From the NCBI GenBank assembly GCA_011390615.1, contig JAABSB010000019.1:1-33372 (forward strand): DNA of 33,372 bases, in the 5' to 3' direction. Each line of letters begins with the position of its first letter. Position 1 is the stretch's first letter. Shown here in pieces: positions 16,119 to 23,599 of this stretch. The notes below the pieces were generated by a model. That model made no database searches. It had not been told where the DNA came from and worked only from the letters and a program-made list of their open reading frames with translations. The position numbers and the translations under genes are program-made. This stretch comes from Desulfotignum sp. (GTDB taxonomy: Bacteria; Desulfobacterota; Desulfobacteria; Desulfobacterales; Desulfobacteraceae).

Positions 16119-17018
16119 TCACACGGGCTGGCCGATTTTCAGCACCTCTCTGGCATATCTGATGCTTTTTTTACAGGCAGCCATCTCTTTTTCCCGGGCA
16201 GTTTCCAGAGGATCATCCCCCATGTCCCACTCGATCTCAAAGGTGATGCGGTCAGTGGGGGACTGGCCGCAGATGGTCCGGTATGTCTTGAAACAATCGA
16301 TATCGCCGTCTCCCAGGGCCACGCCGTGGAATCGGATGCCGAACTGGTCCCGGGTCAGTTTGTGGTCACAGAAATGGACGCAGAACGCATAAGGCGCGAG
16401 CTTCTCCACAGCCTCTTCCGGATTTTCCAGCACCCCCATGGAGTTCACCGTGTCCACGCAGGCCCCCACCAAAGGGTGGTTCACCTGCTGGATCAACCAG
16501 AGAATCTCGTCGGCAAAGGTTTCGGTATGATTTTCCACAGCCAGCCGGATACCGGTTTTTTCCAGCAGGGGCAGGACGGCCGTGATCTGGTCATGCACAT
16601 CGCACAGCTGGCGCATGACCTTCGGGTGAAAGCAGGAGCCGTAAAGCGGGCGGGGACGTCTGATGTCCAGGCTGAATTTGGCAAGGTCTCCCCCGATCCT
16701 GCGGGTGATATCAATACCTTTTTCCAGAGGGTCTGTAAGCCGCTGGTCAAACTCCTCATCCCTGGAAAAATTGTATTCAAGGTACAGGCTGTGGTCCTGT
16801 GCCGCTTTTTTCACTGCTGCCAGCCGGGCATCGTCTTTGGTCTCCAGGTCGCAGCCGGTTATATGCAGGCCGTCCAGCCCCCAGTCAACCGCCATGTCCA
16901 TGAGCTGGAACAGATCGATCTCCTTGGGCCGGGGATCTGCCTGAATCCCCCAGTTCTGGCCCAGGCCCCAGAGATGCAGGGTATAGGTGTGAAGTCCCAA
17001 TTTCATTTTTCGTGCCAT
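16119..17018 (-). CDS. Sugar phosphate isomerase/epimerase-like TIM-barrel protein
   Basis: A 299-residue protein of the xylose isomerase-like/AP endonuclease 2 TIM-barrel superfamily, cytoplasmic. The start at 17018 has GGAGG seven bases upstream; twelve further codons are open but lack a site. Metal-site elements are visible: LYLEYNF with the first Glu, IRLAVENHTE with the second, GACVDTVNSMG with Asp, VHFCDHK with His, and ITFEIEWDMG with the last Glu. The set matches divalent-metal isomerases and epimerases acting on keto-sugars, not endonuclease IV, whose extra His ligands I do not see. The substrate is unknown. The gene stands alone, divergent from the YkgJ-type gene across a 393-base region rich in palindromes. 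Confidence 0.85.
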   Translation of the reverse strand: MARKMKLGLHTYTLHLWGLGQNWGIQADPRPKEIDLFQLMDMAVDWGLDGLHITGCDLETKDDARLAAVKKAAQDHSLYLEYNFSRDEEFDQRLTDPLEKGIDITRRIGGDLAKFSLDIRRPRPLYGSCFHPKVMRQLCDVHDQITAVLPLLEKTGIRLAVENHTETFADEILWLIQQVNHPLVGACVDTVNSMGVLENPEEAVEKLAPYAFCVHFCDHKLTRDQFGIRFHGVALGDGDIDCFKTYRTICGQSPTDRITFEIEWDMGDDPLETAREKEMAACKKSIRYAREVLKIGQPV

Positions 17019-17411
17019 CGCATGCCTCCTGCTGGTCAATTTTTTCAATACCAATCACTGCCCTGGCCGCAAATGCCTAAGCAGTGGTTGCGCCTTTATG
17101 GAGCAACGATCATGCCAGGGGCTTCTTGTGGTCGCATTACAAATTTTTTGTTTTAATTTCAGACAATTGCATTTTTCCCGTTCAGGTGTCTTCTGCCATG
17201 GCCCATCAAATAATTTTTATTTTGCCCCGGAAATATATCAAAATTATTTGATTTTTTCACCCTTGCCAAACCTGTGAAAAAACGGTAATTATTTTGAAAG
17301 ATCCATAACCGCCCGCCATTGAATGACCTGCAGGCTGCATGGCCCGCAAAACCGATGGCTGCTGCCCGGATCAGCCGTCTTCATCTTCCGTTACTGCGCA
17401 AAGGAGAAATC
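17019..17411. other. Divergent intergenic region with several inverted repeats
   Basis: No credible reading frame on either strand. The right half is AT-rich and carries the 13-base inverted repeat at 17205-17252. The left half (about 17055-17125) has a potential hairpin GTTGC..GCAAC with the loop TTTAT, and CACTGC/GCAGTG and CCCTGGC/GCCAGGG pairs, all within the minus-strand leader of the isomerase-like gene. The final bases hold the AAGGAG site for the gene at 17412. Confidence 0.6.
17205..17252. repeat. 13-base perfect inverted repeat, AT-rich
   Basis: The left arm 17205-17217 reads ATCAAATAATTTT and the right arm 17240-17252 is its exact reverse complement, with a 22-base loop. A run of T follows on the plus strand. 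There is no plus-strand gene upstream to terminate, so an operator serving the divergent pair is the more natural reading. Confidence 0.6.
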
Positions 17412-18161
17412 ATGACCGGGAAAAGATTCCAAAACCGCCATATTCCACCGGCAGCAGAGGAGGATTCGGAAGACTGGACTTTTTTAACCCCCTCCCAGGC
17501 CGTGGATGCCATTGCCATTGATTTTACCGAGTACGGCCCCCAGCCGGCACTTTTCGCATCCATCGCCCCGCTGGTTCTCGGGGACCGGTGCACCGTCATA
17601 CGCAAGAGCGGAAAGTCAGCCGTACGGATATTGCAGGGCAACGCGTTTCTCCCGGTGGCAGACAACGATCTGGGATTTTATCTGATCCATGTGCTGGAAA
17701 CCACCCCGCCTGATCTGGAAACCCTGGCAGAGATCTGCGCACTGGTTTTCCAGACCCGGACCCGGGCAGGACCTTTGAAAACAAAAAACATCTCAGGCAT
17801 CTGGGTGCACTCCCAGATGGAAGCGTTTGTCTGCAGCCAGTGCGGGGAGTGCTGCCGGTCCCTGGCCTATGAAAACAACTGCACGGAAGCAGACTATCAT
17901 CTCTGGCAGTCCCTTGGCCGCCGGGATATCCTGGCCTGGGTCCAAAAAGTACCCTGCCCCGGCAAAAAAGACAGATACCAAATCTGGGTTGATCCTGATA
18001 CCGGGAAAACCGCGGAAACCTGTCCCTGGCTTGTGCCCTGCCCTGACGATACCAACCGGTTTTCATGCGCCATTCAGGAGATCAAGCCCCGCATATGCCG
18101 GCAATATCCCTACACAAAAAAGCATGCCGTGATGACCGGCTGCAGACACACCTGGAGATAA
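17412..18161 (+). CDS. YkgJ-family cysteine-cluster protein
   Basis: A 249-residue protein of the YkgJ/CxxCxxxCC family, which binds zinc or an Fe-S cluster. The cluster motif CSQCGECC (Cys141, 144, 147, 148) is followed by Cys ligands in ETCPWL and FSCAIQ, then PRICRQYPYTKKHAVMTGC. The N-terminal 110 residues, with LVLGDRCTVIRKSGKSAVRIL, are not part of the core family domain and look like an extra beta-rich module. The start at 17412 has AAGGAG upstream; the frame is open 31 codons further but without a site. The family's exact activity is unclear in general. It is separated by about 80 bases from the secreted-protein gene downstream. Confidence 0.85.
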   Translation: MTGKRFQNRHIPPAAEEDSEDWTFLTPSQAVDAIAIDFTEYGPQPALFASIAPLVLGDRCTVIRKSGKSAVRILQGNAFLPVADNDLGFYLIHVLETTPPDLETLAEICALVFQTRTRAGPLKTKNISGIWVHSQMEAFVCSQCGECCRSLAYENNCTEADYHLWQSLGRRDILAWVQKVPCPGKKDRYQIWVDPDTGKTAETCPWLVPCPDDTNRFSCAIQEIKPRICRQYPYTKKHAVMTGCRHTWR

Positions 18162-18173
18162 TGCACATATCCC

Positions 18174-18225
18174 TTTACTGACAAAAGAGAAAAAAGGTAT
18201 AATTCTTTTTATTTAGAATCATACC
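18174..18225 (+). promoter_or_regulatory. Promoter overlapped by an inverted repeat, before the secreted-protein gene
   Basis: TATAAT at 18198-18203 with TTTACT (18174-18179) 18 bases upstream. The -10 lies inside an inverted repeat: GGTATAATTCT at 18196-18206 and AGAATCATACC at 18215-18225, complementary except for one position, with an 8-base loop. AAAGGAG and the ATG at 18243 follow. A repressor or activator site over the -10 is plausible. Confidence 0.45.
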
Positions 18226-18242
18226 GGAAAAAGGAGAATGCA

Positions 18243-18959
18243 ATGATCGGAAAAATAGCAGTAGTCTTGTCTTTTACCATGTTGTTTTTTGCTGTATCAT
18301 TTTTTATCAGCGCACCAGCTGCCCATGCTGAAGCGTTTTCAGCAGACATGGTCACTGAAATGGACACCGGCAGTGTCAGCGGGAAACTGTATGTCAAGAG
18401 CAACCAGGTGAACCGCAATGAAATGATGGGTATGATCACCATCATGAACCACCCCCATGTGTATCAGGTGTTCACAAGTACAAAAAAATACCATGTGACT
18501 GATGTGGCGGAACTTGAAAAAGACAACCCCATGGCCGGGGCTGTGGATTTTGAGGTCTGGGCAAAAGAAAACAACATGAAAAAAACCGGCACGGAAACTG
18601 TTGAAGGGTTTGCATGTGATATTTATGAAGGGGCCATCACCCTTGATAAAGAAACCGGACAAACCACCCCCATGAAATTCTGGCTGTCCGAAAAGCTGCA
18701 GTATCCCATCAAGACCCAAAGCGTCATGCCCCCGCCGGTGGGCAGGGTTACCACCCATCTCAAGAACATCAAAACCGGGGTACAGCCGGCCCATCTGTTT
18801 GCAGTACCTGACGGATATACCGAAGCCGCTTCAATGGAGCAGGCTATGGGGATGCCGGATATGGGCCAGTTTTCAGAGGGACAGATGCCCACTGCAGAAC
18901 AGATGGACGGCATGATGAAACAGGTGCAGGAGATGATGAAAAACATGCAACAGGAATAA
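18243..18959 (+). CDS. Secreted LolA/DUF4412-like protein with Met-rich tail
   Basis: A 238-residue exported protein. Residues 1-29 form a signal peptide (hydrophobic core VVLSFTMLFFAVSFFISAPA, probable cleavage after AHA). The mature part resembles the DUF4412/outer-membrane-lipoprotein-sorting fold: FSADMVTEMDTGSVSGKLY, HVYQVFTSTKKYHV, EGFACDIYEG and a late PVGRVTTHL strand segment. The last 41 residues contain 11 Met and many Gln/Glu, unlike the rest. AAAGGAG precedes the ATG and the universal stress gene follows after 17 bases, so they are likely co-transcribed. It probably acts in the periplasm, binding a hydrophobic or metal ligand; the precise role is unknown. Confidence 0.75.
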   Translation: MIGKIAVVLSFTMLFFAVSFFISAPAAHAEAFSADMVTEMDTGSVSGKLYVKSNQVNRNEMMGMITIMNHPHVYQVFTSTKKYHVTDVAELEKDNPMAGAVDFEVWAKENNMKKTGTETVEGFACDIYEGAITLDKETGQTTPMKFWLSEKLQYPIKTQSVMPPPVGRVTTHLKNIKTGVQPAHLFAVPDGYTEAASMEQAMGMPDMGQFSEGQMPTAEQMDGMMKQVQEMMKNMQQE

Positions 18960-18976
18960 AAACAAGGAGGTCCGTC

Positions 18977-19975
18977 ATGAGAATCATACCCAAAAAAATC
19001 ATGTGCGCCATTGATTTCAGCGATTTCACCAACCTGACCCTTTCCTACGGCCAGTCCATGGCAAAAGAGTTCGGCGCCAGCCTCACCCTGTGCCATGTGG
19101 TGTCCAATATGGTGTTGATGTCATCTGCCGGCCAGGCCTATATCGCCTCGGAAAAGATAGAGGCGGAACGGCGGGAAGATGCCGGTTCCCGGCTGGAGGA
19201 AATTGCCGGAACCCTGGACATGGACTGCGACACCATGGTATCCACCGGTCATCCGGCAGATGAATTAGCCAGGATTGCCGAAACATCCGGCATGGACCTG
19301 GTGGTGGCAGCCACCCACGGGGGATCTGGCGTCAAACGGTTCCTGGTGGGGTCTGTGACAGACCGGCTGGTGAAAATCCTGACCTGCCCTGTAATGGTTC
19401 TCCATGGGGATGCAATGCCGGATGTGTCACCAGGTGACAAAAAAAAGCTGTTGAACCGGATTCTGGTGGGATGTGATTTTTCCCCGGATTCCAGCCTTGC
19501 TTTCCAGTACGGCCTGAGCCTGGCCCAGGAATTCGAAACAGAACTGTTTCTGGCCCATGTGGTCCGGCCCACGGAACATGTGGAATTTTCCAGTGCAGAT
19601 TATATCAAGGTGCAGGAAGGGGATTACCTGGGCTGGAACCGGACAGATTACCTGGGACTCACCAAAAATGCCAATGAACCGGACGGACAGCGCAAAGACA
19701 CGCTGATGCAGCGGCTGGAGCGGCAGCTGGCCAGCATGGTGCCGGAAGAAAGCCGGCATTGGTGCACCCCGGTCACGGCTGTGCTGGAGGGTGAGCCTTA
19801 CAAGGAGCTGCTGGACTTTGCCGGAAAAAAAGAGGTGGACCTTATCGTTTTAGGGGTCCGGGGCCACAGCCTGCTGGAAAAATTTCTGGTGGGCTCCACC
19901 ACAGACCGGGTGATCAGCAGAGCTGACTGCCCGGTTCTGGCTGTGCGCCAGAACGGTTCCGACAACAAAAAATAA
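18977..19975 (+). CDS. Tandem universal stress protein (two UspA domains)
   Basis: A 332-residue protein of two fused Usp domains, about 1-150 and 155-330. Both start with the typical first strand (KKIMCAIDFSDFTNLTL; NRILVGCDFSPDSSLAF). Both carry ATP-binding loops of the G-x2-G-x9-G-S/T type, THGGSGVKRFLVGSVTDR and VRGHSLLEKFLVGSTTDR, followed by CPVMVLH and CPVLAVR, so both halves should bind nucleotide. It is cytoplasmic. AAGGAGG sits just before the ATG. It follows the secreted-protein gene by 17 bases. Likely a stress or energy-state responsive protein; partners are unknown. Confidence 0.92.
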   Translation: MRIIPKKIMCAIDFSDFTNLTLSYGQSMAKEFGASLTLCHVVSNMVLMSSAGQAYIASEKIEAERREDAGSRLEEIAGTLDMDCDTMVSTGHPADELARIAETSGMDLVVAATHGGSGVKRFLVGSVTDRLVKILTCPVMVLHGDAMPDVSPGDKKKLLNRILVGCDFSPDSSLAFQYGLSLAQEFETELFLAHVVRPTEHVEFSSADYIKVQEGDYLGWNRTDYLGLTKNANEPDGQRKDTLMQRLERQLASMVPEESRHWCTPVTAVLEGEPYKELLDFAGKKEVDLIVLGVRGHSLLEKFLVGSTTDRVISRADCPVLAVRQNGSDNKK

Positions 19976-20043
19976 AAAACCATATAATTTTTCTGCCGGA
20001 CATGGTATACAACCCTTAAGAAACATAACAACAAATGAACATA

Positions 20044-20057
20044 TTTAGATATCTAAA
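20044..20057 (+). promoter_or_regulatory. 14-base palindrome abutting the ribosome binding site
   Basis: TTTAGATATCTAAA is a perfect 14-base palindrome ending in the first base of the AAGGAG site of the MetE-like gene at 20069. A protein bound here, or a 5-base-pair hairpin with loop AUAU, could affect translation start. No known methionine-regulator consensus is recognised. Confidence 0.4.
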
Positions 20058-20068
20058 GGAGATATACC

Positions 20069-21133
20069 ATGGCATCATTTACCCCGAACGCACTTCCCCT
20101 GCTCATCGGCAGCCTTCCCATGGAGGACCATGCAAAAGCCCTGGCGCTGGTGTTAGACCACACCCCGGACATTCCCTTGTGGGTGCAGCTGCCTGCTTTT
20201 AAACAGGAAGGCATGATCCAGCAGTTTCTTCCCGGTCTGCCCGGCCTGACCCAAAAAGAGGGTGCCGCTTTCATCAACACCAAAGACCCCCAATTTGATG
20301 AGGCATTTGTCCAATTTTTTGAAGACTACCTTGCTCTGTCAGAACCAACCGCGGATTTTGCCGCTTCCCGATTTGCCTTCACCCCTGAGACCGGGAAAGG
20401 ATTTTCCCATTTTCTAAGCACGGTGGACCGGGATCCGGGCAGATTTGCAGCACTCAAAGGACAGGTCACAGGCCCCATCACCTTTTGCACAGCGGTCAAG
20501 GATGAGGCAGACAGAGATATTTTCTACAATGACCAGCTGCGGGATGCAGCAGTGAAACGTCTGGCCATGAATGCCCGCTGGCAGGCAAAAGAGTTTGCAC
20601 AGCGCGGCACAACCCCGATTATCTTCCTGGACGAGCCGGCCCTGGCGGGATTCGGCACCTCCGCCTATATCACCATCACCCGGGCCGATGCCCAGGCCTG
20701 CATTGATGAAATTGCCCAGGAAATTCATACGGAAAACGGCCTTGCAGGGGTGCATGTGTGCGCCAATACAGAATGGGACCTGCTTTTAGACAGTAGCATT
20801 GACATCATTTCCTTTGATGCTTTTTCCTATTTTGACCGGTTCATCCTGTACCCAAAAGCCATAAAAGCGTTTCTGGGACGGGGCGGCATTCTGGCCTGGG
20901 GTATTGTTCCCACAGGAGACGCCCGGGTGATTGCAGAGCAGACCGTTGACGGCCTGACCAAAAAACTGGAAGATCAGATCAAACAGGTTGCCGGTCTGGG
21001 ATTTTCCAGAAACGAAATCCTGTCCCAATCCTTTGTCACCCCCAGCTGCGGCACAGGCTCCCTGGACCTGGCATCAGCCACGCAGGTGCTCTTGCTCACA
21101 CAACAGGTGTCAGAAAAAATCCGCCAGGCCTGA
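20069..21133 (+). CDS. Short MetE-like / UROD-superfamily methyltransferase
   Basis: A 354-residue TIM-barrel protein resembling only the C-terminal catalytic half of cobalamin-independent methionine synthase; the N-terminal half of classical MetE (about 750 residues) is absent. KGQVTGPITFC, IIFLDEPALAGFG (DEP at 188-190) and VHVCANTEWDLLL are typical of the family. Expected zinc ligands are His229, Cys231 and Cys327 (SCGTGS). Where MetE has Glu, the aligned position seems to be Asp250 (ISFDAFSYFD), with a small gap. Short core-MetE forms in anaerobes are thought to take methyl from a corrinoid protein, so a methyl transfer to homocysteine or another thiol is plausible. The ATG has AAGGAG seven bases upstream. 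No other met gene adjoins. It converges on the transglutaminase-like gene. Confidence 0.75.
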   Translation: MASFTPNALPLLIGSLPMEDHAKALALVLDHTPDIPLWVQLPAFKQEGMIQQFLPGLPGLTQKEGAAFINTKDPQFDEAFVQFFEDYLALSEPTADFAASRFAFTPETGKGFSHFLSTVDRDPGRFAALKGQVTGPITFCTAVKDEADRDIFYNDQLRDAAVKRLAMNARWQAKEFAQRGTTPIIFLDEPALAGFGTSAYITITRADAQACIDEIAQEIHTENGLAGVHVCANTEWDLLLDSSIDIISFDAFSYFDRFILYPKAIKAFLGRGGILAWGIVPTGDARVIAEQTVDGLTKKLEDQIKQVAGLGFSRNEILSQSFVTPSCGTGSLDLASATQVLLLTQQVSEKIRQA

Positions 21134-21141
21134 CAGAAAAA

Positions 21142-21172
21142 GCCGGGCCTGCACACTGTTCTCAGGCCCGGC
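21142..21172. terminator. Bidirectional terminator between convergent genes
   Basis: Perfect 10-base GC-rich stem, GCCGGGCCTG (21142-21151) and CAGGCCCGGC (21163-21172), with an 11-base loop, in the 41 bases between two convergent stops. AAAAA precedes it and TTTT follows a few bases later, so it can serve both strands. Confidence 0.7.
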
Positions 21173-21174
21173 AG

Positions 21175-21837
21175 TCAGGCGTTTTCTTTGGCAGCTTCCG
21201 CATTGAAATCCCCTTTTTTCCGGTCATAGGTCTCAAAATACCGGGGATAGGCTTTTTTCATTGCCGCCAAAGCCAGATCCCAGGGCAGGTCATCAAAACT
21301 GCCGTGCTCTTTCACATACTCCATGTGCCGGTTGCCGAAATTATCAAAGGGATGGAAAATCGAATCACAGGTCCCGTCAAATTCCAGGGGCTTGACATTG
21401 AAAGATTCGCACAAACCCAGGTTGAATGCCGGGGTTGCCTTAACCCATTTGCCGTTAAGTAACACCTCCGTAAACCCGTGCCAGACGAACAGGTCAGTTT
21501 CCATCAATGCTTTCAGCCGCGTGGTGTTTAAATGGTTTTTCACATCGGCAAACCCCAGCCGGGCCGGGATACCCCGGCTTCGAAGACAGGCGGTCAGCAG
21601 CACCGCCTTGGCCACGCAGTACCCCTCCTTTTTTGCCAGCACTGCACTGGCTTTCATGGCCTGCCTGTCCGGTTCGATGCTGTAAGGGTTGTACCGGATA
21701 CTGTCCCGCACTGCATAATACAGGCTGACAGCCCTGTCCAGGTCGGATTGGCCCTCTTTTGCATGCTGTTTTGAAAACGCGATAATATCGGGATGGTCCT
21801 TGTCGATAAAATAGGTGGCGGCCAGACAGGCGGTCAT
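21175..21837 (-). CDS. Transglutaminase-like cysteine-protease-fold protein
   Basis: A 220-residue protein of the transglutaminase-like superfamily, probably cytoplasmic. The start at 21837 has AAGGAG upstream; 38 more codons are open without a site. The nucleophile Cys74 lies in KKEGYCVAKAVLLTACLRSRGIPAR, the canonical G-x-C helix, and His120 in VWHGFTEVLLNGKW. The usual third residue, Asp after the next strand, is not at the expected place: the sequence reads WVKATPAFN, so Thr or a nearby Asp substitutes. ESFNVKPLEFDGTCDSIF is the downstream segment usual in this bacterial subgroup. It may act as an amide hydrolase or crosslinking enzyme, or be a binding protein. It sits behind a strong terminator. 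Confidence 0.8.
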   Translation of the reverse strand: MTACLAATYFIDKDHPDIIAFSKQHAKEGQSDLDRAVSLYYAVRDSIRYNPYSIEPDRQAMKASAVLAKKEGYCVAKAVLLTACLRSRGIPARLGFADVKNHLNTTRLKALMETDLFVWHGFTEVLLNGKWVKATPAFNLGLCESFNVKPLEFDGTCDSIFHPFDNFGNRHMEYVKEHGSFDDLPWDLALAAMKKAYPRYFETYDRKKGDFNAEAAKENA

Positions 21838-21964
21838 GAGAACTCCTTTTCCAGGGCATTGACATCGTTTTTTACCCCTTGTGTATACCCCATAAAACCA
21901 GAAAAAATCAATGCCCGTTTTGCCTGGATGACGTAAAAACTCCCCCAACACGGATATCCCAATC

Positions 21965-22004
21965 TACAGAACCGTATTTTGGAAAAACCATCCCTGGTTC
22001 TGTA
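21965..22004 (-). terminator. Inverted repeat after the glycosyltransferase gene
   Basis: Nine-base perfect repeat, TACAGAACC (21965-21973) and GGTTCTGTA (21996-22004), just past the glycosyltransferase stop on the minus strand. Inside it the minus strand reads AACC-AGGGAT-GGTT followed by TTT, a small nested hairpin. Probably a weak terminator before the transglutaminase-like gene. Confidence 0.4.
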
Positions 22005-22021
22005 AGCCGCTATGTGTTTGC

Positions 22022-23275
22022 CTACCCTGACAGGGCTTTTACAAGGGTTTCCAGCCGGTGTGCCGGATGGATGGCGCGGCCTGTGTTCCGGGCTGTCTGA
22101 CAGATACGCCCGCTGGTGAGGCAGTGGGCCAGTGCCTGGGATAAGCGCTCTGTGGTAAGTTGAGATAACGGAATGGGTGCCGGCCCTAAACCGGAGAGAA
22201 AAATCCGGCGGCCGTGATAATGCTGGTCCAGGATATGGGGCACGATGACCTGGGGCACCCCGGCAGCCGCTGCCGCGGCCGTGGTGCCGGCACCCCCGTG
22301 GTGTATGACCGCCGCCATTCTGGGAAACAATGCCCGGTGGGAATAATTCCCGATGAAAAATACTGTCTTATCTGCAGTGGTTTTTCCAGGAGTTTTTCCC
22401 GGGTGCCTGATAATGATCCGCCGACCTGCGACTTTTGCCGCTTCGACCAGCAGGGGAATGGTGTTTTCCTGGCCTTTGGGGGGCATGCTTCCAAACCCGG
22501 CATAAATCGGTTTTTCACCACTCTCCAGAAACCGTTCCAGATCCGGGTTGGGCAATTCCGGCAGGTCCAGGTGGGGATACCCGGTCTGCATCACGGTTTT
22601 CTGGACATCCGGCGGCACGGCGGCGATTTCTCTGTCACCGGCCACAATGGCATGGTGCCCCAGAATATGGTCCCAGGCACTGGAGACAGGTGCAATCCCC
22701 TGCTGCTTCCGGAAGCGGTTGATCAGCAGGGTGAGGCTGCACCTGTCCAGGATGTCGGCCATTGTCCAGGACAGACGGTTCACCAGGGGCGGCAGGGTCT
22801 GGGTCTGTATGGGTAAAAACGGGTGATGTTTCGAGGGAAGCACCTGGGGGGTGAAAGCGATATACCGGTAGGGAATGCCCTGGGCTTCGGCGGTGGATGA
22901 CAGCCCGAACATCAGAGAGGCGCCGATGACAAGGTCTGCGGATGCAATGATTTGCGGCAGGTATTTCAGCTGCCATGCAAGCTCCTGCATCACAAAGCGG
23001 ACAAAGGACAGGCCCGAATAAAAGCTGACCGGCTGGTCAATGGTATTGATAAACGCTGACACATCCCCTCCCACTCCCAGATACGGGCATCCCAGGCCCC
23101 GGGCCCATGCCGCATTTTCAGGAGGACCCACAAGCTGCACCTTGTGCCCTGCAGACTGCATCGCCAGGGTGATGGCGATCATGGGTTGGACATCCCCACG
23201 GGACCCACAGGTAGCAAGAATGATTTTTTTACCTCGCTGGTTATTCAAAATTTGCTGCAGACCGCTAATTTGCAT
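22022..23275 (-). CDS. GT1-type glycosyltransferase (UGT/sterol glucosyltransferase-like)
   Basis: A 417-residue GT-B fold glycosyltransferase, cytoplasmic or membrane-peripheral. The N-terminal acceptor domain starts KIILATCGSRGDVQPMIAI, the GSRGDVQP motif of the UGT/vancosaminyl/sterol glucosyltransferase group. The C-terminal domain carries the nucleotide-sugar site: PIYAGFGSMPP, HHGGAGTTAAAAAAGVPQ and PHILDQHYHGRRI. Acceptors in this group are usually lipids, sterols or polyketides; the actual one is unknown. The first ATG (23275) has no recognisable ribosome binding site and lies 14 codons ahead of the conserved KIILAT strand, so the true start may be internal. It diverges from the hybrid kinase. 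Confidence 0.88.
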   Translation of the reverse strand: MQISGLQQILNNQRGKKIILATCGSRGDVQPMIAITLAMQSAGHKVQLVGPPENAAWARGLGCPYLGVGGDVSAFINTIDQPVSFYSGLSFVRFVMQELAWQLKYLPQIIASADLVIGASLMFGLSSTAEAQGIPYRYIAFTPQVLPSKHHPFLPIQTQTLPPLVNRLSWTMADILDRCSLTLLINRFRKQQGIAPVSSAWDHILGHHAIVAGDREIAAVPPDVQKTVMQTGYPHLDLPELPNPDLERFLESGEKPIYAGFGSMPPKGQENTIPLLVEAAKVAGRRIIIRHPGKTPGKTTADKTVFFIGNYSHRALFPRMAAVIHHGGAGTTAAAAAAGVPQVIVPHILDQHYHGRRIFLSGLGPAPIPLSQLTTERLSQALAHCLTSGRICQTARNTGRAIHPAHRLETLVKALSG

Positions 23276-23599
23276 GTAATTGTTTAACTACTTCAAGATA
23301 CCCCGGGCCGGTACCGACTGTTCAAACACACCAGGGATTGCTATGCTGGCGTTGATGGCGGAAATCGGATACAATAGATTGGTATCAATATTTCAAATAT
23401 CTGTAAAGATGTTTGAGAATTCAGCACCAGATTCCACACCCTTGGAATCAAGGGAATTTTTGACAAAATTGAAAAAAGCAGATATGAGGGTGAAACGGAT
23501 TTTTTTGGTATTCTGGCTGGTGCCATCTGTCTCAGTCAGAAATATTTGGCACATCGAACATTTGCATGCCACGTGCATCTATAAAGGGCCTAACCTAAT
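23276..23599. other. Divergent intergenic region, glycosyltransferase / hybrid kinase
   Basis: These 324 bases are AT-rich from about 23370 onward. A plus-strand TTGACA (23460-23465) and TATGAG (23483-23488) with a 17-base spacer could start the kinase transcript, leaving a leader of about 110 bases. The minus side shows no clear promoter. A plus-strand frame of 107 codons across the region has no recognisable homology, ribosome binding site or gene-like codon use, and I do not call it. Confidence 0.5.
23460..23488 (+). promoter_or_regulatory. Candidate promoter for the hybrid kinase
   Basis: A perfect -35 TTGACA at 23460-23465 and a partial -10 TATGAG at 23483-23488 with 17 bases between. 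It is the only good pair within the divergent region facing the kinase start at 23600. Confidence 0.35.

Noticed and set aside
16059-17156. Long plus-strand frame of 365 codons
   Set aside because: It is antisense to the TIM-barrel isomerase-like gene, which has full metal-ligand motifs and a good ribosome binding site; the plus frame is His/Gln-rich shadow sequence.
20057-20073. Ribosome binding site and start identical to that of common T7 expression vectors (AAGGAGATATACCATGG)
   Set aside because: The sequences upstream and downstream are native-looking and continuous with the locus; a short strong site can arise independently. Not treated as vector contamination.
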